From RHKX01 sp963826475 (GTDB lineage: Bacteria > Actinomycetota > Thermoleophilia > Solirubrobacterales > 70-9), in the NCBI GenBank assembly GCA_963826475.1, contig CAWGXC010000002.1, positions 1 to 64,000 of the forward strand: a stretch of DNA of 64,000 nt, given 5' to 3'. Below are positions 41,378 to 50,222 of the stretch, piece by piece (position 1 is the first letter of the stretch; every line of letters begins with the position of its first letter). The position numbers were made by a program, and so were the translations under genes. The notes beneath the pieces are model-generated. The model ran no database searches and had not been told where the DNA came from. It saw only the letters and a program-made list of their open reading frames with translations.

Positions 41378-42625
41378 ATGCGCATCGGCATCGTCGGTCT
41401 CGGCTACGTCGGCCTTCCCCTCGGCGTCGCCTTCGCCGAGGCGGGCCACGACGTGGTCGGCTACGACACGGACCGGATCCGGATCGACCGTCTCGGCCGC
41501 GGCGAGAGCGACATCGAGGACGTCACGTCGGAGCGGCTCTCCGCATTGGCCGACCGGCTGACGGCGAGCGCCGATCCGGAGGCCCTCGGAGATTGCGACG
41601 CGATCCTGATCTGCGTGCCCACACCGCTGGCGGCCGAGCGCGAGCCGGACCTCTCTTACGTGATCGCCTCGGCGGAGACGATCGCCGGGATCCTGCGCGA
41701 AGGGCAGTTGGTCGTGCTCGAGTCGACGACCTACCCGGGCACGACCCGCGAGGAGCTGCTCCCGGTCTTCGAGCGTGGCGGCCGGAAGGTGGGGGAGGAC
41801 TTCCACCTCGCCTACTCGCCCGAGCGCATCGATCCGGGCCGCAGCGATCATCAAGTGCGGACGACTCCCAAGGTCGTGGGCGGCATGACGCCCGCCTGCA
41901 CCGATCGCGCCGCCGACGTCTACGGGCAGGTCTGCGACGAGGTCGTCAGGGTTTCCTCCCCCGAGGCGGCGGAGCTGTCGAAGCTCCTCGAGAACATCTT
42001 CCGCTCCGTCAACATCGCGCTCGTCAACGAGCTCGCGCAACTGACCGGTCGCCTCGGGATCGACATCTGGGAGGTGATCGACGCCGCCTCGACCAAGCCC
42101 TTCGGCTTCATGCGCTTCGATCCGGGGCCGGGAATGGGCGGTCATTGCCTGCCGGTGGACCCCTTCTACCTCGCCTACAAGGCGCGCCAGCACGACTTCT
42201 ACACCGAGTTCGTCGAGTTGGCAGGAAAGATCAACCAGTCGCACCCGCTCTACTGCGTCAGCCTGATCCAGCAGGGTCTCAACGACGACGGCAAGGCCGT
42301 CAAGGGGTCGAGCGTCGTCGTGCTCGGCGTCTCCTACAAGACCGGCGTCGCGGATCTGCGCGAGGCGCCGGCGCTGAAGATCATCAAACATCTGCGCGCG
42401 CTCGGCGCCGACGTCTCCTATCACGATCCGCTGATCCCCTCGCTCGAGCACGAGCAGCTCGACTCCGTGGACCTGGAGTCCGTCATCGAAAGTGCCGACG
42501 CCATCGCCATCGTCACGGCCCACGGCGGCATCGATTACGAGGACCTGATCAAGCGGGCGCAGCTAGTCATCGACTTCCGCGGCGTCAGCCGCGGCCACGA
42601 GGCGCCGAACACGGTGCGCATCTAG
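41378..42625 (+). CDS. UDP-sugar 6-dehydrogenase (WbpA/UDP-GlcNAc type)
   Basis: 415 aa. NAD-binding MRIGIVGLGYVGLPLGVAFA, catalytic Cys in GGHCLPVDPFYLA and the C-terminal domain with VVLGVSYKTGVADLREAP are canonical for UDP-glucose/UDP-HexNAc dehydrogenases; motifs IDPGRSD and PKVVGGM favour the UDP-N-acetyl-hexosamine (WbpA/WecC-like) subgroup. Makes a UDP-uronate for cell-surface polysaccharide. No other glycan gene is adjacent. Confidence 0.9.
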   Translation: MRIGIVGLGYVGLPLGVAFAEAGHDVVGYDTDRIRIDRLGRGESDIEDVTSERLSALADRLTASADPEALGDCDAILICVPTPLAAEREPDLSYVIASAETIAGILREGQLVVLESTTYPGTTREELLPVFERGGRKVGEDFHLAYSPERIDPGRSDHQVRTTPKVVGGMTPACTDRAADVYGQVCDEVVRVSSPEAAELSKLLENIFRSVNIALVNELAQLTGRLGIDIWEVIDAASTKPFGFMRFDPGPGMGGHCLPVDPFYLAYKARQHDFYTEFVELAGKINQSHPLYCVSLIQQGLNDDGKAVKGSSVVVLGVSYKTGVADLREAPALKIIKHLRALGADVSYHDPLIPSLEHEQLDSVDLESVIESADAIAIVTAHGGIDYEDLIKRAQLVIDFRGVSRGHEAPNTVRI

Positions 42626-42634
42626 GACGCAGTT

Positions 42635-43324
42635 GTGAGTCCGCTGCCGAGCATCCGGGGACGCCGCCGGCAGGCCCGGATCGATCGGCTGACGATCGCG
42701 CTCGCCGCCAGCGCCGTCGCCACGAGCGGAGCGGTCCTCACCGGCGAGTTCACCAGGCGCTACAGGCGCCGGCTCTCCGAGCGCCATCCCGCCCATCCGG
42801 TCCCGCAGAACCCGGTGGAGGCGATCCAGCTCGCCGGCAAGGCGTCCCAGGACACCCTGCTCGTCGCCGTCGAGGGCTACACGGCGGGATCCCGGCGCGA
42901 GGCGGCGCTCTTCAACCTGTTCTCCGGCTTCGCCGGATCCTTCGCCTGGGCCCGCCTCTCGACGGCTGCGATCCGCTCCGGATGGTGGCCGCTCGGAAAC
43001 GTCAACGTCAAGGGCGCCCACATCCACCATTTCGTTCCCGGCATCGCCCTCGCGTTCGTCTCGGGTGGGCTCGCGATCGTCTCCGAGAGCCGCCGGCTGG
43101 AGACGCTGCTTGCGATCCCCTTCGGCGTCGGCGCCGGGCTGACGTTCGACGAGGTGGCCCTGCTGCTCGACCTCGAGGACGTCTACTGGACGCCCCGCGG
43201 GCGGCTGAGCATCCAGGTCAGCGCCGGGACCGTATCCATCCTGGGCGCCACGATCCTCGGCATGCGACTGCTCCAGCGCGGGGAGGAGCGCGGTGAGCAG
43301 GCAGGCCTGATCCCGTCCGCCTGA
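42635..43324 (+). CDS. Integral membrane protein, conserved hypothetical
   Basis: 229 aa from GTG 42635. The basic N-terminus is followed by a first helix (LTIALAASAVATSGAVL), and several hydrophobic segments after residue 110 (GIALAFVSGGLAIVS, LLAIPFGVGAGLTF). A His motif GAHIHHFVPG and DEVALLLDLEDVYW suggest a metal site at the membrane, resembling the uncharacterised actinobacterial family near sugar dehydrogenases. Function unknown. Confidence 0.7.
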   Translation: MSPLPSIRGRRRQARIDRLTIALAASAVATSGAVLTGEFTRRYRRRLSERHPAHPVPQNPVEAIQLAGKASQDTLLVAVEGYTAGSRREAALFNLFSGFAGSFAWARLSTAAIRSGWWPLGNVNVKGAHIHHFVPGIALAFVSGGLAIVSESRRLETLLAIPFGVGAGLTFDEVALLLDLEDVYWTPRGRLSIQVSAGTVSILGATILGMRLLQRGEERGEQAGLIPSA

Positions 43325-43339
43325 GCAGCGCTCAGCGCC

Positions 43340-44074
43340 TCACCTGAGGACGCGATATCGGGCGAACAGCTCGCTCCGTTCCCGCAGCAGCCACGCGAGC
43401 TCGAGATTGCGCTCGCCCTCCTCGAGCCCGCCGGCGAGCCCGGGGGAGTCACCGCCGCCGATCTGGGGTCCCCACGTGATGAAGAGCTCGTCGACGAGGT
43501 CCCCTCTGAGCAGCGCTTCGTGCAGATTCGGACCTCCTTCGCAGAGGAGGCTGCGAATGCCGCGCTCGGCGCGGAGATGACGAAGCGCTGCCCGGAGGTC
43601 GACCCGCTCACCCCGCTGCCTGACGACGCGCAGCGCCGTGGCGGTCTCGGGCGGCTCGACGTCGGAGGTGGTGAAGATGAGGATGCGACCCCCCTCGCTG
43701 AACATCGGCGCATCCCACGGCAGGTCGAGGCTGCTCGAGACGAGGACGGCCAGCGGCTCCTGCGACAGTCCGATGCGCTCCCGCTGCGCGCGCTTTGAGG
43801 CATCCGGCAGCAGCCTGCCGTAGCGCTCGGCGCGCAACGTCCCAGAACCGATCATCACGGCATCGGCGCGGGTCCGCAGGCCGACGAGCATGGCGGTGTC
43901 GGTGTCGGAGCCGATCTTCCCGGAGCGCCCGCCGATGGCGGTGCGGCCGTCCACGGTCAGCGCAAAGTTCGTATAGACGTAGGGCCGCTCGGCTCCGGCG
44001 AGTGAGGCCGGGTCGAACGTGGCGAGCTGTTCGGCGACCGAGGTCGGTCCGGGATCGGGAAGTAGACGCTCCAT
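43340..44074 (-). CDS. RibD C-terminal/dihydrofolate reductase-like protein
   Basis: 244 aa. DHFR-like/RibD reductase fold: YTNFALTVDGRTAIGGRSGK, ADAVMIGSGTLRAERY, and LLCEGGPNLHEALLRGDLVDE. NADPH-dependent reductases of this type include riboflavin pathway enzymes, but there is no RibD deaminase domain and no rib operon, so substrate remains unknown. Stand-alone, transcribed away from the hairpin-rich gap. Confidence 0.88.
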   Translation of the reverse strand: MERLLPDPGPTSVAEQLATFDPASLAGAERPYVYTNFALTVDGRTAIGGRSGKIGSDTDTAMLVGLRTRADAVMIGSGTLRAERYGRLLPDASKRAQRERIGLSQEPLAVLVSSSLDLPWDAPMFSEGGRILIFTTSDVEPPETATALRVVRQRGERVDLRAALRHLRAERGIRSLLCEGGPNLHEALLRGDLVDELFITWGPQIGGGDSPGLAGGLEEGERNLELAWLLRERSELFARYRVLR

Positions 44075-44102
44075 GAGGCCTTCGTGACGTTAGCCGCCCG
44101 GC

Positions 44103-44215
44103 GGGACCGGACGCGAAGTCGAGCGGCCTCTCCCACCGCCACGGCTTGAGATCTCCCGTCCCGGTGGCCCTCCACCCGGGGAGACCGGAAGCGAAGCGGA
44201 GGATCTCCCCGGAGT
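44103..44215 (-). repeat. 44-nt hairpin repeat, inverted copy 3 plus degenerate copy
   Basis: 44172-44215 is the minus-strand copy of the 44-nt hairpin repeat: the stem reads CCGGGGAGA/TCTCCCCGG instead of CCGGGCAGA/TCTGCCCGG, a C-G to G-C compensatory swap. GGGACCGGACGCGAAG at about 44103-44118 resembles part of a second, decayed copy. The intact copy lies right after the stop of the HAD gene, 7 nt downstream in its direction. Confidence 0.75.
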
Positions 44216-44222
44216 TACCTTT

Positions 44223-44906
44223 TCAGCAGCCGAGCTTCTTGGCCGCGTCGCGGAAGTTCTTGACCTCTGCCGTCGGCTTCTTCTGGCCGCTTTCGAGCTT
44301 CTGGCCGCGGCGGTTGATCCAGATCACCGGAACGCGCATCTTGATCAGCGGCTCGACGTCGGAGTAATGACCGCTGGTGATGTGCACCCAGCCCTTCTTC
44401 TTGCCGATGCGGCGGGCGCATTCCTTGAAGTGGGCGGGCTCGGGCTTGTAGCTGCGGACCTGCTGGGCGGTGACGACGAGGTCGAGCTCGGTCCGCAGGT
44501 GGCGGCGCGAGATCCCGAGCAGCTTGTCGTCGATGTTGGAGACGATCCCGAGGTTGTACTTCTGCCGCAGCCGGTCCATCGCGGCGTTGGACTCGCGAAA
44601 CGGCTGCCAGTTGCCGATCGAATCGGGCAGGAACTGTGCGCGGGACGGCTCGAGCGTCCAGCCGACCTCGCCCGCGGCCTTGACCGCAGCGCGGCGCAGA
44701 ACCTCGGCGTAGAGCTCGTAGGAGCCGCCCATGACCTCGTAATGGAGGTCGTAGAACCGCATCAGCAGGCTCTTGATGTCGAGCGTCAGCCCGTCCTCGG
44801 CGGCCTCCTTCTGGAAGGCCTCGCTGATGCCCTTATCCCAATCGATCAGCGTGCCGTAGCAATCTACGGTCACCCATTCGATCTCACTTCTCTTAGGTAG
44901 GGGCAT
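44223..44906 (-). CDS. HAD-family hydrolase (haloacid dehalogenase type II-like)
   Basis: 227 aa. HAD motif I VDCYGTLIDWD, motif II in GIVSNIDD, motif III lysine in SYKPEPAHF and a motif IV region HITSGHYSDVEP that lacks the usual DD pair but has an Asp. The cap domain is the helical type II form. Could be a dehalogenase or phosphatase. The intact copy of the hairpin repeat immediately follows it. Confidence 0.88.
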   Translation of the reverse strand: MPLPKRSEIEWVTVDCYGTLIDWDKGISEAFQKEAAEDGLTLDIKSLLMRFYDLHYEVMGGSYELYAEVLRRAAVKAAGEVGWTLEPSRAQFLPDSIGNWQPFRESNAAMDRLRQKYNLGIVSNIDDKLLGISRRHLRTELDLVVTAQQVRSYKPEPAHFKECARRIGKKKGWVHITSGHYSDVEPLIKMRVPVIWINRRGQKLESGQKKPTAEVKNFRDAAKKLGC

Positions 44907-44958
44907 GCGGGTCGGGCATTATGGCAGCCCGGCGTCGCGTGGCCGCTCCGGGCCCTAC

Positions 44959-45261
44959 TCAGCGCGAGAGCCCGGCCGGCAGATCCAGGTTGGCGAGCAT
45001 CATCTCGAGGAATTCGCCGACCTCGGTTCCCCGGGTCTGGGGCGCGCGCATCGGCTCCTTGGGGTGAACCGTGTAGACGTTGCGGCGACCCTCGCGCTTG
45101 CGGCTCAGGTAGCCCTCTTCGACCAGCTCGGTGACGATCCGCTGAGCCGCCCGCTCGGTGATGTCAAGAATCGAGGCGATGTCCCGAAGGCGCACCGTGG
45201 GGTCATGAGTGATGACCAGCAATACCCGCGCGTGGTTCGTGATGAATGTCCAGGTGCTCAT
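44959..45261 (-). CDS. Winged-helix transcriptional regulator (MarR/ArsR-like)
   Basis: 100 aa. A winged-helix domain fills the protein: HARVLLVITHDPTVRLRDI, TERAAQRIVTELVEEGYL (recognition helix) and wing RREGRRNVYTV. Small stand-alone regulator with no effector domain. Divergent from sucC, whose promoter region it may bind. Confidence 0.85.
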   Translation of the reverse strand: MSTWTFITNHARVLLVITHDPTVRLRDIASILDITERAAQRIVTELVEEGYLSRKREGRRNVYTVHPKEPMRAPQTRGTEVGEFLEMMLANLDLPAGLSR

Positions 45262-45428
45262 CAGAGTCGAATCCTGCCTTCCTTAGTCCCTGCATTTGCC
45301 GATTAATTCGGTAGTTGTGTATGGAAGTACCCGATCCCCGATCCGGTAATCAATGACATATATCGCCCCCGGAGGCACAGTCGGATAGGCTCCGCGCCGC
45401 CGTGCGCCCAACGCACAGGCCCGCACCC
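45262..45428. promoter_or_regulatory. Divergent regulator/sucC promoter region
   Basis: A relatively AT-rich 167-bp gap between the wHTH gene and sucC. AATCAATGACATATAT lies about 70 nt upstream of the sucC start and could supply -10-like elements for either direction. No clear palindrome for the regulator was seen. Confidence 0.35.
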
Positions 45429-46598
45429 ATGGACCTCCTCGAATATCAGGGAAAACAGCTTTTCGCCCGCGCCGGCGTCGCCGTACCCGAGGGCGAACCC
45501 GCCGCCGACGTGGAGACGGCCGTAGCTGCCGCCGAGCGCATCGGCTACCCCTGCGTGATCAAGGCCCAGGTCCAGATCGGTGGCCGTGGGAAGGCCGGCG
45601 GCATCAAGGTCGCGAAGAACGTCGACGAGGCGCGCGCTCACGCCGAGGCGATCATCGGGATGGACATCACCGGCCCACATGGTGAGGGACCGTTCCGCGT
45701 GCACGAGGTCTGGGTCGAGCAGGCATCCGAGATCGACGCCGAGTACTACGCCTCGATCATTCTCGACCGGTCCGAGAAGAAGCCGTTGGCGATCCTCTCG
45801 CGGATGGGCGGCATGGACGTCGAGGAGATCGCCGACAACGACCCCGACGCGCTCGTCCGCCTCCATATCGATCCCTTCGAGGGCCTCAGCGTCGACGCCG
45901 CCACCCAGCTCGCGGTCGACGCGAACATCGACCAGGACGTCGTCGACGGCGTCGCCAAGACGATGATCGACCTGCTCGGCGCGTTCAACGAATTCGACGC
46001 GACGCTGATCGAGGTCAACCCGCTGATCGTCACCGCCAAGCGCGAGGTGGTCGCCCTCGACGCCAAGGTCACGCTCGACAACTCGGCCATCTTCCGCCAC
46101 GAGGAGCTCGCCGGGCTCGACGACTCCGACGACGAGGATCCCCAGGAGAAGATGGCGAAGGAGCGCGGCCTGACCTACGTCAAGCTCGACGGCGACGTCG
46201 GCATCCTCGGCAACGGCGCCGGCCTCTGCATGTCCACCTTGGACGTGGTCGCAAACGCCGGCGGGGCTCCGGCCAACTTCCTGGACGCCGGCGGGGGCTC
46301 GAAGGCGGACGCGATCGTCGACGCGCTCGAGGTCATCACCTCCGACGAGAAGGTCAAGGCCGTCCTGTTCAACATCTTCGGCGGGATCACCCGCTGCGAC
46401 GAGGTCGCCAAGGGCATCATCGAGGCCTACTCCCGGGTCGACATGAGCGTGCCGCTGGTCGTCCGCCTCGACGGCACCAACTCCGAGGAGGGGCTGAAGC
46501 TGCTCGACGAGGCCGACCTCGAAGGGCTCGAGGTCTCCAAGACGATGCTCGGCGCCGCGGAGCGCGTCGTCGAGCTGGCGAAGGAGAACGACCGATGA
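45429..46598 (+). CDS. sucC: Succinyl-CoA ligase [ADP-forming] subunit beta
   Basis: 389 aa. ATP-grasp protein: MDLLEYQGKQLFARAGVAVP, CVIKAQVQIGGRGKAGG, NPLIVTAKREVVALDAK and LFNIFGGITRCDEVAKG. Forms the alpha-beta ligase that makes ATP from succinyl-CoA in the TCA cycle. ATG at 45429 yields the canonical N-terminus; an upstream in-frame GTG adds nine unconserved residues. Overlaps sucD by 4 nt. Confidence 0.97.
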   Translation: MDLLEYQGKQLFARAGVAVPEGEPAADVETAVAAAERIGYPCVIKAQVQIGGRGKAGGIKVAKNVDEARAHAEAIIGMDITGPHGEGPFRVHEVWVEQASEIDAEYYASIILDRSEKKPLAILSRMGGMDVEEIADNDPDALVRLHIDPFEGLSVDAATQLAVDANIDQDVVDGVAKTMIDLLGAFNEFDATLIEVNPLIVTAKREVVALDAKVTLDNSAIFRHEELAGLDDSDDEDPQEKMAKERGLTYVKLDGDVGILGNGAGLCMSTLDVVANAGGAPANFLDAGGGSKADAIVDALEVITSDEKVKAVLFNIFGGITRCDEVAKGIIEAYSRVDMSVPLVVRLDGTNSEEGLKLLDEADLEGLEVSKTMLGAAERVVELAKENDR

Positions 46599-47467
46599 GC
46601 ATCATCGTCGGCGACGACACCAAGCTCGTCGTCTCCGGGCTGACCGGGCGCGAGGGGAGCTTCCACGGGCTCCGCAACCGCGACTACGGCACCGATCTGG
46701 TCGCCGGCGTGAACCCGAAGAAGGGTGGAGAGGACGTCGATGGCGTGCCGATCGTCGCCAGCGTCAAGGAGGCCGTCACCGATCACGGCGCCAATACCTC
46801 GATGATCTTCGTCCCCGCGCGCTTCGCCGCCGCCTCGATCGACGAGGCCATCGACGCCGGGATCGAGACGGTGATCGCGATCACCGAGGGCATCCCCGTC
46901 CACGACATGCTGAAGACCTATTGGAAGGCCAAGGACGCGGGCGTCCGCCTGATCGGCCCCAATTGTCCCGGCGCGCTCTCGCCGGGCAAGGCGAACGTCG
47001 GGATCATCCCCGCCCAGTTCTTCGAGAAGGGCTCGATCGGCGTCGTCTCGAAGTCAGGGACGCTGACCTACCAGATCGGCAACGAGCTCAAGCAGGCCGG
47101 CCTCGGCAACTCCTCGATCGTCGGCATCGGCGGCGACCCGATCGTCGGCTCCGACTTCATCGACATCCTCGAGCTCTACGAGAACGACGACGAAACCGAG
47201 CTGATCGTCCTCGTCGGCGAGATCGGCGGCGACGCCGAGGAGCGCGCCGCGGAGTACATCGCCGATCAGGTCACGAAGCCGGTCGTCGCCTACATCGCAG
47301 GCTTCACCGCCCCTCCGGGCAAGCAGATGGGTCACGCCGGAGCGATCATCTCCGGTTCCTCGGGAACCGCCGACGCCAAGAAGAAGGCCTTCGAGGCCAA
47401 GGGCGTGCGCGTCGGCACGAGCCCGAGCGAGGCGGCATCAATCGCCGCCGAGATCATCAACTCCTGA
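46595..47467 (+). CDS. sucD: Succinyl-CoA ligase subunit alpha
   Basis: 290 aa. CoA-binding Rossmann segment VSGLTGREGSFHG, NCPGALSPGKANVGIIP, and the phosphohistidine in MGHAGAIISGSSGTA. It carries the CoA and phosphate transfer activity. Its stop codon lies within the first arm of a long hairpin (see 47463). Confidence 0.97.
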   Translation: MSIIVGDDTKLVVSGLTGREGSFHGLRNRDYGTDLVAGVNPKKGGEDVDGVPIVASVKEAVTDHGANTSMIFVPARFAAASIDEAIDAGIETVIAITEGIPVHDMLKTYWKAKDAGVRLIGPNCPGALSPGKANVGIIPAQFFEKGSIGVVSKSGTLTYQIGNELKQAGLGNSSIVGIGGDPIVGSDFIDILELYENDDETELIVLVGEIGGDAEERAAEYIADQVTKPVVAYIAGFTAPPGKQMGHAGAIISGSSGTADAKKKAFEAKGVRVGTSPSEAASIAAEIINS

Positions 47468-47568
47468 CGGGCTGGGAGGCGCCATGCCTGCGTCATCGCC
47501 CGGCTCGCGGCCAAATAGGCCGCGTCGCCGGACTCTTCCTTGGCCTGACACCTCCCAGCCTCGTCAGG
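47463..47568 (+). terminator. Long-range hairpin at the end of sucCD
   Basis: CCTGACGGGCTGGGAGG (overlapping the sucD stop) pairs with CCTCCCAGCCTCGTCAGG across a 71-nt loop, a 17-bp stem with one bulged base, followed by TCTTTTG. The loop holds smaller complementary stretches (GGCCAAATAGGCC-like). It looks like a terminator or structured element, and its T run contains the TTG of the next gene. Confidence 0.65.
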
Positions 47569-47572
47569 TCTT

Positions 47573-47998
47573 TTGACTGAGATTGAATTCCATGACGGGC
47601 TCGCTCCCGAACTCGTCGACGAGCTGCTCGTCTTCTACGAGCGCGAGTGGTGGACGAACGACCGCGAGCGCCCAGACGTCGAGCGGATGCTCGAGGGCAG
47701 CGACCTGGTCCTCTCCGCAACCGCGGGCGGCAGGCTCGTCGGGTTCATCCGCGCGATCACCGACGGCGTCTACCGGGCGAAGATCTTCGACGTGATCGTG
47801 GACCCCGAGTGGCGAGGGCGGGGGCTCGGTGCCGAGCTGATCGAGCGCGCCCATTCTCACCCGGTGCTGGTGGGGTGCCGGCGGATCTCGCTGATCTGCG
47901 CCGAGGACATGGTTCCCTTTTACGAGCGGCATGGCTATGAGGTCGCTGCGCCGGAGCATCTGAGGATGGTCTGGACGCGACCGGATGGGGGCCAGTGA
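47573..47998 (+). CDS. GNAT-family N-acetyltransferase
   Basis: 141 aa, one GNAT domain: GFIRAITDGVYRAKIFDVIV, the acetyl-CoA loop EWRGRGLGAELIE and the C-terminal FYERHGYEV. Substrate unknown. The TTG start at 47573 lies in the T run of the sucCD hairpin, so expression may depend on readthrough or on its own internal start. The end is 25 nt from the aminotransferase start. Confidence 0.88.
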   Translation: MTEIEFHDGLAPELVDELLVFYEREWWTNDRERPDVERMLEGSDLVLSATAGGRLVGFIRAITDGVYRAKIFDVIVDPEWRGRGLGAELIERAHSHPVLVGCRRISLICAEDMVPFYERHGYEVAAPEHLRMVWTRPDGGQ

Positions 47999-48023
47999 GG
48001 CCGGGTTCCTATACTCGCCGCCG

Positions 48024-49118
48024 ATGGCTGATCTGATCTCCTTCGCCCGCGGGGCGCCCAGCCCGGACCTGCTCCCGGTCGAAGCCGTGCGCGAGGCGGC
48101 CGATCGCGCTCTCAGCAACGACGCCAGCCGGGCGCTCTCCTACGGCACCGGCATCGGCCACCCCGGCCTCGGCGAGTGGATCGCCGAGCTGCACGGCGTC
48201 GACCCGTCCGGGGTGATGGTCTCCAACGGCTCGCTCGAGGCCGGCTGGATGCTCTTCGACCACCTGCTCGAGGCCGGCGACGAGGTCATCGTCGAGCAGC
48301 CCTCCTATGACCGGACGCTGCTGATGCTCGAGCGTCTCGGCGTGGACCGGATCGGCGTCGCGCTTGAGGACGACGGGATCGACGTCGACGGCGTCGAGCA
48401 GGCTCTGGCCGACGGCCACCGCCCGAAGCTCATCCACGTCATCCCCAACTTCCACAACCCGGCCGGGTGCACCCTCTCGGAGGCCAAGCGGCAGCGCCTC
48501 GTCGAGCTGTCGGCGGAATTCGGCTTCTGGATCTTCGAGGACGATCCCTACCGACAGATCCGCTTCGGCGGCGAGGAGCTGCCGACGATGCTCTCCCTCG
48601 CGGAGGGGACCGGCGCCAGGGTCGTACACGCTTCGTCCTTCTCCAAGACGGTCAGCCCCGGCGTCCGCGTCGGCTACCTCGTCGGGCCCGACGATGAGAT
48701 CGGCTCGATCGCCAAGCTCGCCGGCCAGACCTACATCTCGCCCAACATGCTCGCCGAGTCGATCGTCTTCGAGCTCTGCAGCTCCGGCGCCCTGGCCCGG
48801 AACATCGAGCTCGTCAACGTGGCTTTGGCCGAGCGCCGCGACGCCGTCGTCGAGCAGCTCGGAGAGCAGATCCCGGAGGCTGAGTTCGTCGTCCCCGGCG
48901 GCGGCTACTTCCTCTGGCTCGACCTCGCCGAGGGGACCGACACCGCAGCGTTGGTAGCGCCGGCGAAGGAGGCCGGAGTCGGCTTCGTCGCCGGACCGGA
49001 TTTCATGCTCGAGGGCGGCACCAGCAGCTTGCGGCTCTCATTCGCGAGCGTCCCTCCGGGAGACGTTCCCGAGGGGATCGGGCGGATCGCCCGAACCCTC
49101 GAAGCCTCGCGCGGCTGA
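48024..49118 (+). CDS. PLP-dependent aminotransferase (class I/II, LysN/MocR-like)
   Basis: 364 aa. PLP lysine in SSFSKTVSPGVRVGYL, IPNFHNPAGCTLS, and EDDPYRQIRF are typical of 2-aminoadipate/aromatic transaminases of fold type I. No GntR-like HTH domain, thus a stand-alone enzyme. Substrate is not determinable. ATG at 48024 removes 13 non-family residues encoded by an upstream start. Confidence 0.92.
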   Translation: MADLISFARGAPSPDLLPVEAVREAADRALSNDASRALSYGTGIGHPGLGEWIAELHGVDPSGVMVSNGSLEAGWMLFDHLLEAGDEVIVEQPSYDRTLLMLERLGVDRIGVALEDDGIDVDGVEQALADGHRPKLIHVIPNFHNPAGCTLSEAKRQRLVELSAEFGFWIFEDDPYRQIRFGGEELPTMLSLAEGTGARVVHASSFSKTVSPGVRVGYLVGPDDEIGSIAKLAGQTYISPNMLAESIVFELCSSGALARNIELVNVALAERRDAVVEQLGEQIPEAEFVVPGGGYFLWLDLAEGTDTAALVAPAKEAGVGFVAGPDFMLEGGTSSLRLSFASVPPGDVPEGIGRIARTLEASRG

Positions 49119-49280
49119 GAGCCCCCCGCCGGCCACAGCCGCGTCACCGAAAATTAACCTGCGGGTCACCAGCTCTTAGCAACCGTTGAGAGTCAAGGGC
49201 TAGGTTTGGCGCAGTTGCTGGACAGAGGGCTCGGGCGAGGCGAACGGGCGCCGCGGGCCTTGAAGACGCGAGGAGATGTC

Positions 49281-49508
49281 ATGCCGATCAGCTTCTTCGA
49301 AGGGATCCCCGAGGATCAGCGGGTGGAGATGGGACGACGCAACGTGGAGCGCCGCTTCTTCGCTCTCGCGGCGGCCGTCCGAGATCACGAGGCGGCGGCC
49401 CGGCGGGCGACGCCGGCCAGCGTGATCCGCGACGAGCGGCTCTATCGCCGCCTCCGCCAGATCTGCGGCGAACCTGGCGGCGCGGAAATCGTCCGTCAGC
49501 GGCCGTAG
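49281..49508 (+). CDS. Small hypothetical protein
   Basis: 75 aa from ATG 49281 with a GAGGAGA Shine-Dalgarno. Basic, helical, Ala/Arg-rich (FFALAAAVRDHEAAARRATP); no known domain. Its stop overlaps the convergent DtxR gene by 13 nt. Possibly a genuine small protein, but not supported by any family signature. Confidence 0.4.
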   Translation: MPISFFEGIPEDQRVEMGRRNVERRFFALAAAVRDHEAAARRATPASVIRDERLYRRLRQICGEPGGAEIVRQRP

Positions 49509-50209
49509 CGGTCGCGGCTCAGCTGGAGCTGCTCGGGCAGCGCCGCGCGGTAAGGCGGCGCGGGATCGGCGATGACCGCGATCGTCTCGGCGACGCTGTA
49601 GGAGACGCTGTGCTCGCCGTCGGGTGAGGTGATCACGACCTCCTCCTCGTCGGAGCTCTTGACGACGCCTTGGAGGCCAGTCTCGAGGCCGGCGGCGCGG
49701 AGGTAGTGCAGTAGATCCTCGGCCTCGTTCTCGAAGCGCAGGACACCGACCTTCGCTCCCACCTCGCAGTCGGCGAGCAGCGAGCCGCGCTCGCGTTCCT
49801 CGAGGACGATCGGGTGACCGTGGGGGCAGGTCTTGGCGTCGCCGATGGCGGCCATCATCCGTTCCTCGAGAACCGGCGACATGGCGTGCTCGAGGCGTTC
49901 GGCCTCCTCGTGCACCTCGTCCCAGGGAATGCCGAGGACGTCGGTGAGGAAGCGCTCGATCAGGCGGTGCCGCTTGACGATCGCCCGAGCGTGGGAGAGC
50001 CCCTCGTCGGTGAAGCGAAGCGACTTGTCGGCCTCGCGTGCGACGTACCCGTCGTCGACGAGGCGGCCGATCATCTCGTGGACCGTGGGCGGCGAGAGTT
50101 GCATGGCTCGCGCGAGGTTGGCGCCGGTCAGCGGTAGGTCCGCCTCCTGGAGCCAGAAGAGGGACTGGAGATACTCCTCCTCGGCGACTGAGACGTGATC
50201 GCTGCTCAT
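49496..50209 (-). CDS. DtxR/MntR-family metal-dependent regulator
   Basis: 237 aa. The N-terminal winged helix (EEEYLQSLFWLQEADLPLTG, LSPPTVHEMIGRLVDDGYV), the helical dimerisation domain (RHRLIERFLTDVLGIPWDEV, EAERLEHAMSP) with a His-rich GDAKTCPHGHP, and a C-terminal FeoA/SH3-like domain. Fe(II) or Mn(II) responsive repressor; metal preference unclear. Lies 13 nt upstream of cydB's stop on the same strand as cydAB but upstream of neither, so link to cydAB is positional. Confidence 0.88.
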   Translation of the reverse strand: MSSDHVSVAEEEYLQSLFWLQEADLPLTGANLARAMQLSPPTVHEMIGRLVDDGYVAREADKSLRFTDEGLSHARAIVKRHRLIERFLTDVLGIPWDEVHEEAERLEHAMSPVLEERMMAAIGDAKTCPHGHPIVLEERERGSLLADCEVGAKVGVLRFENEAEDLLHYLRAAGLETGLQGVVKSSDEEEVVITSPDGEHSVSYSVAETIAVIADPAPPYRAALPEQLQLSRDRYGR

Positions 50210-50222
50210 CCCGTCAGGGTAT

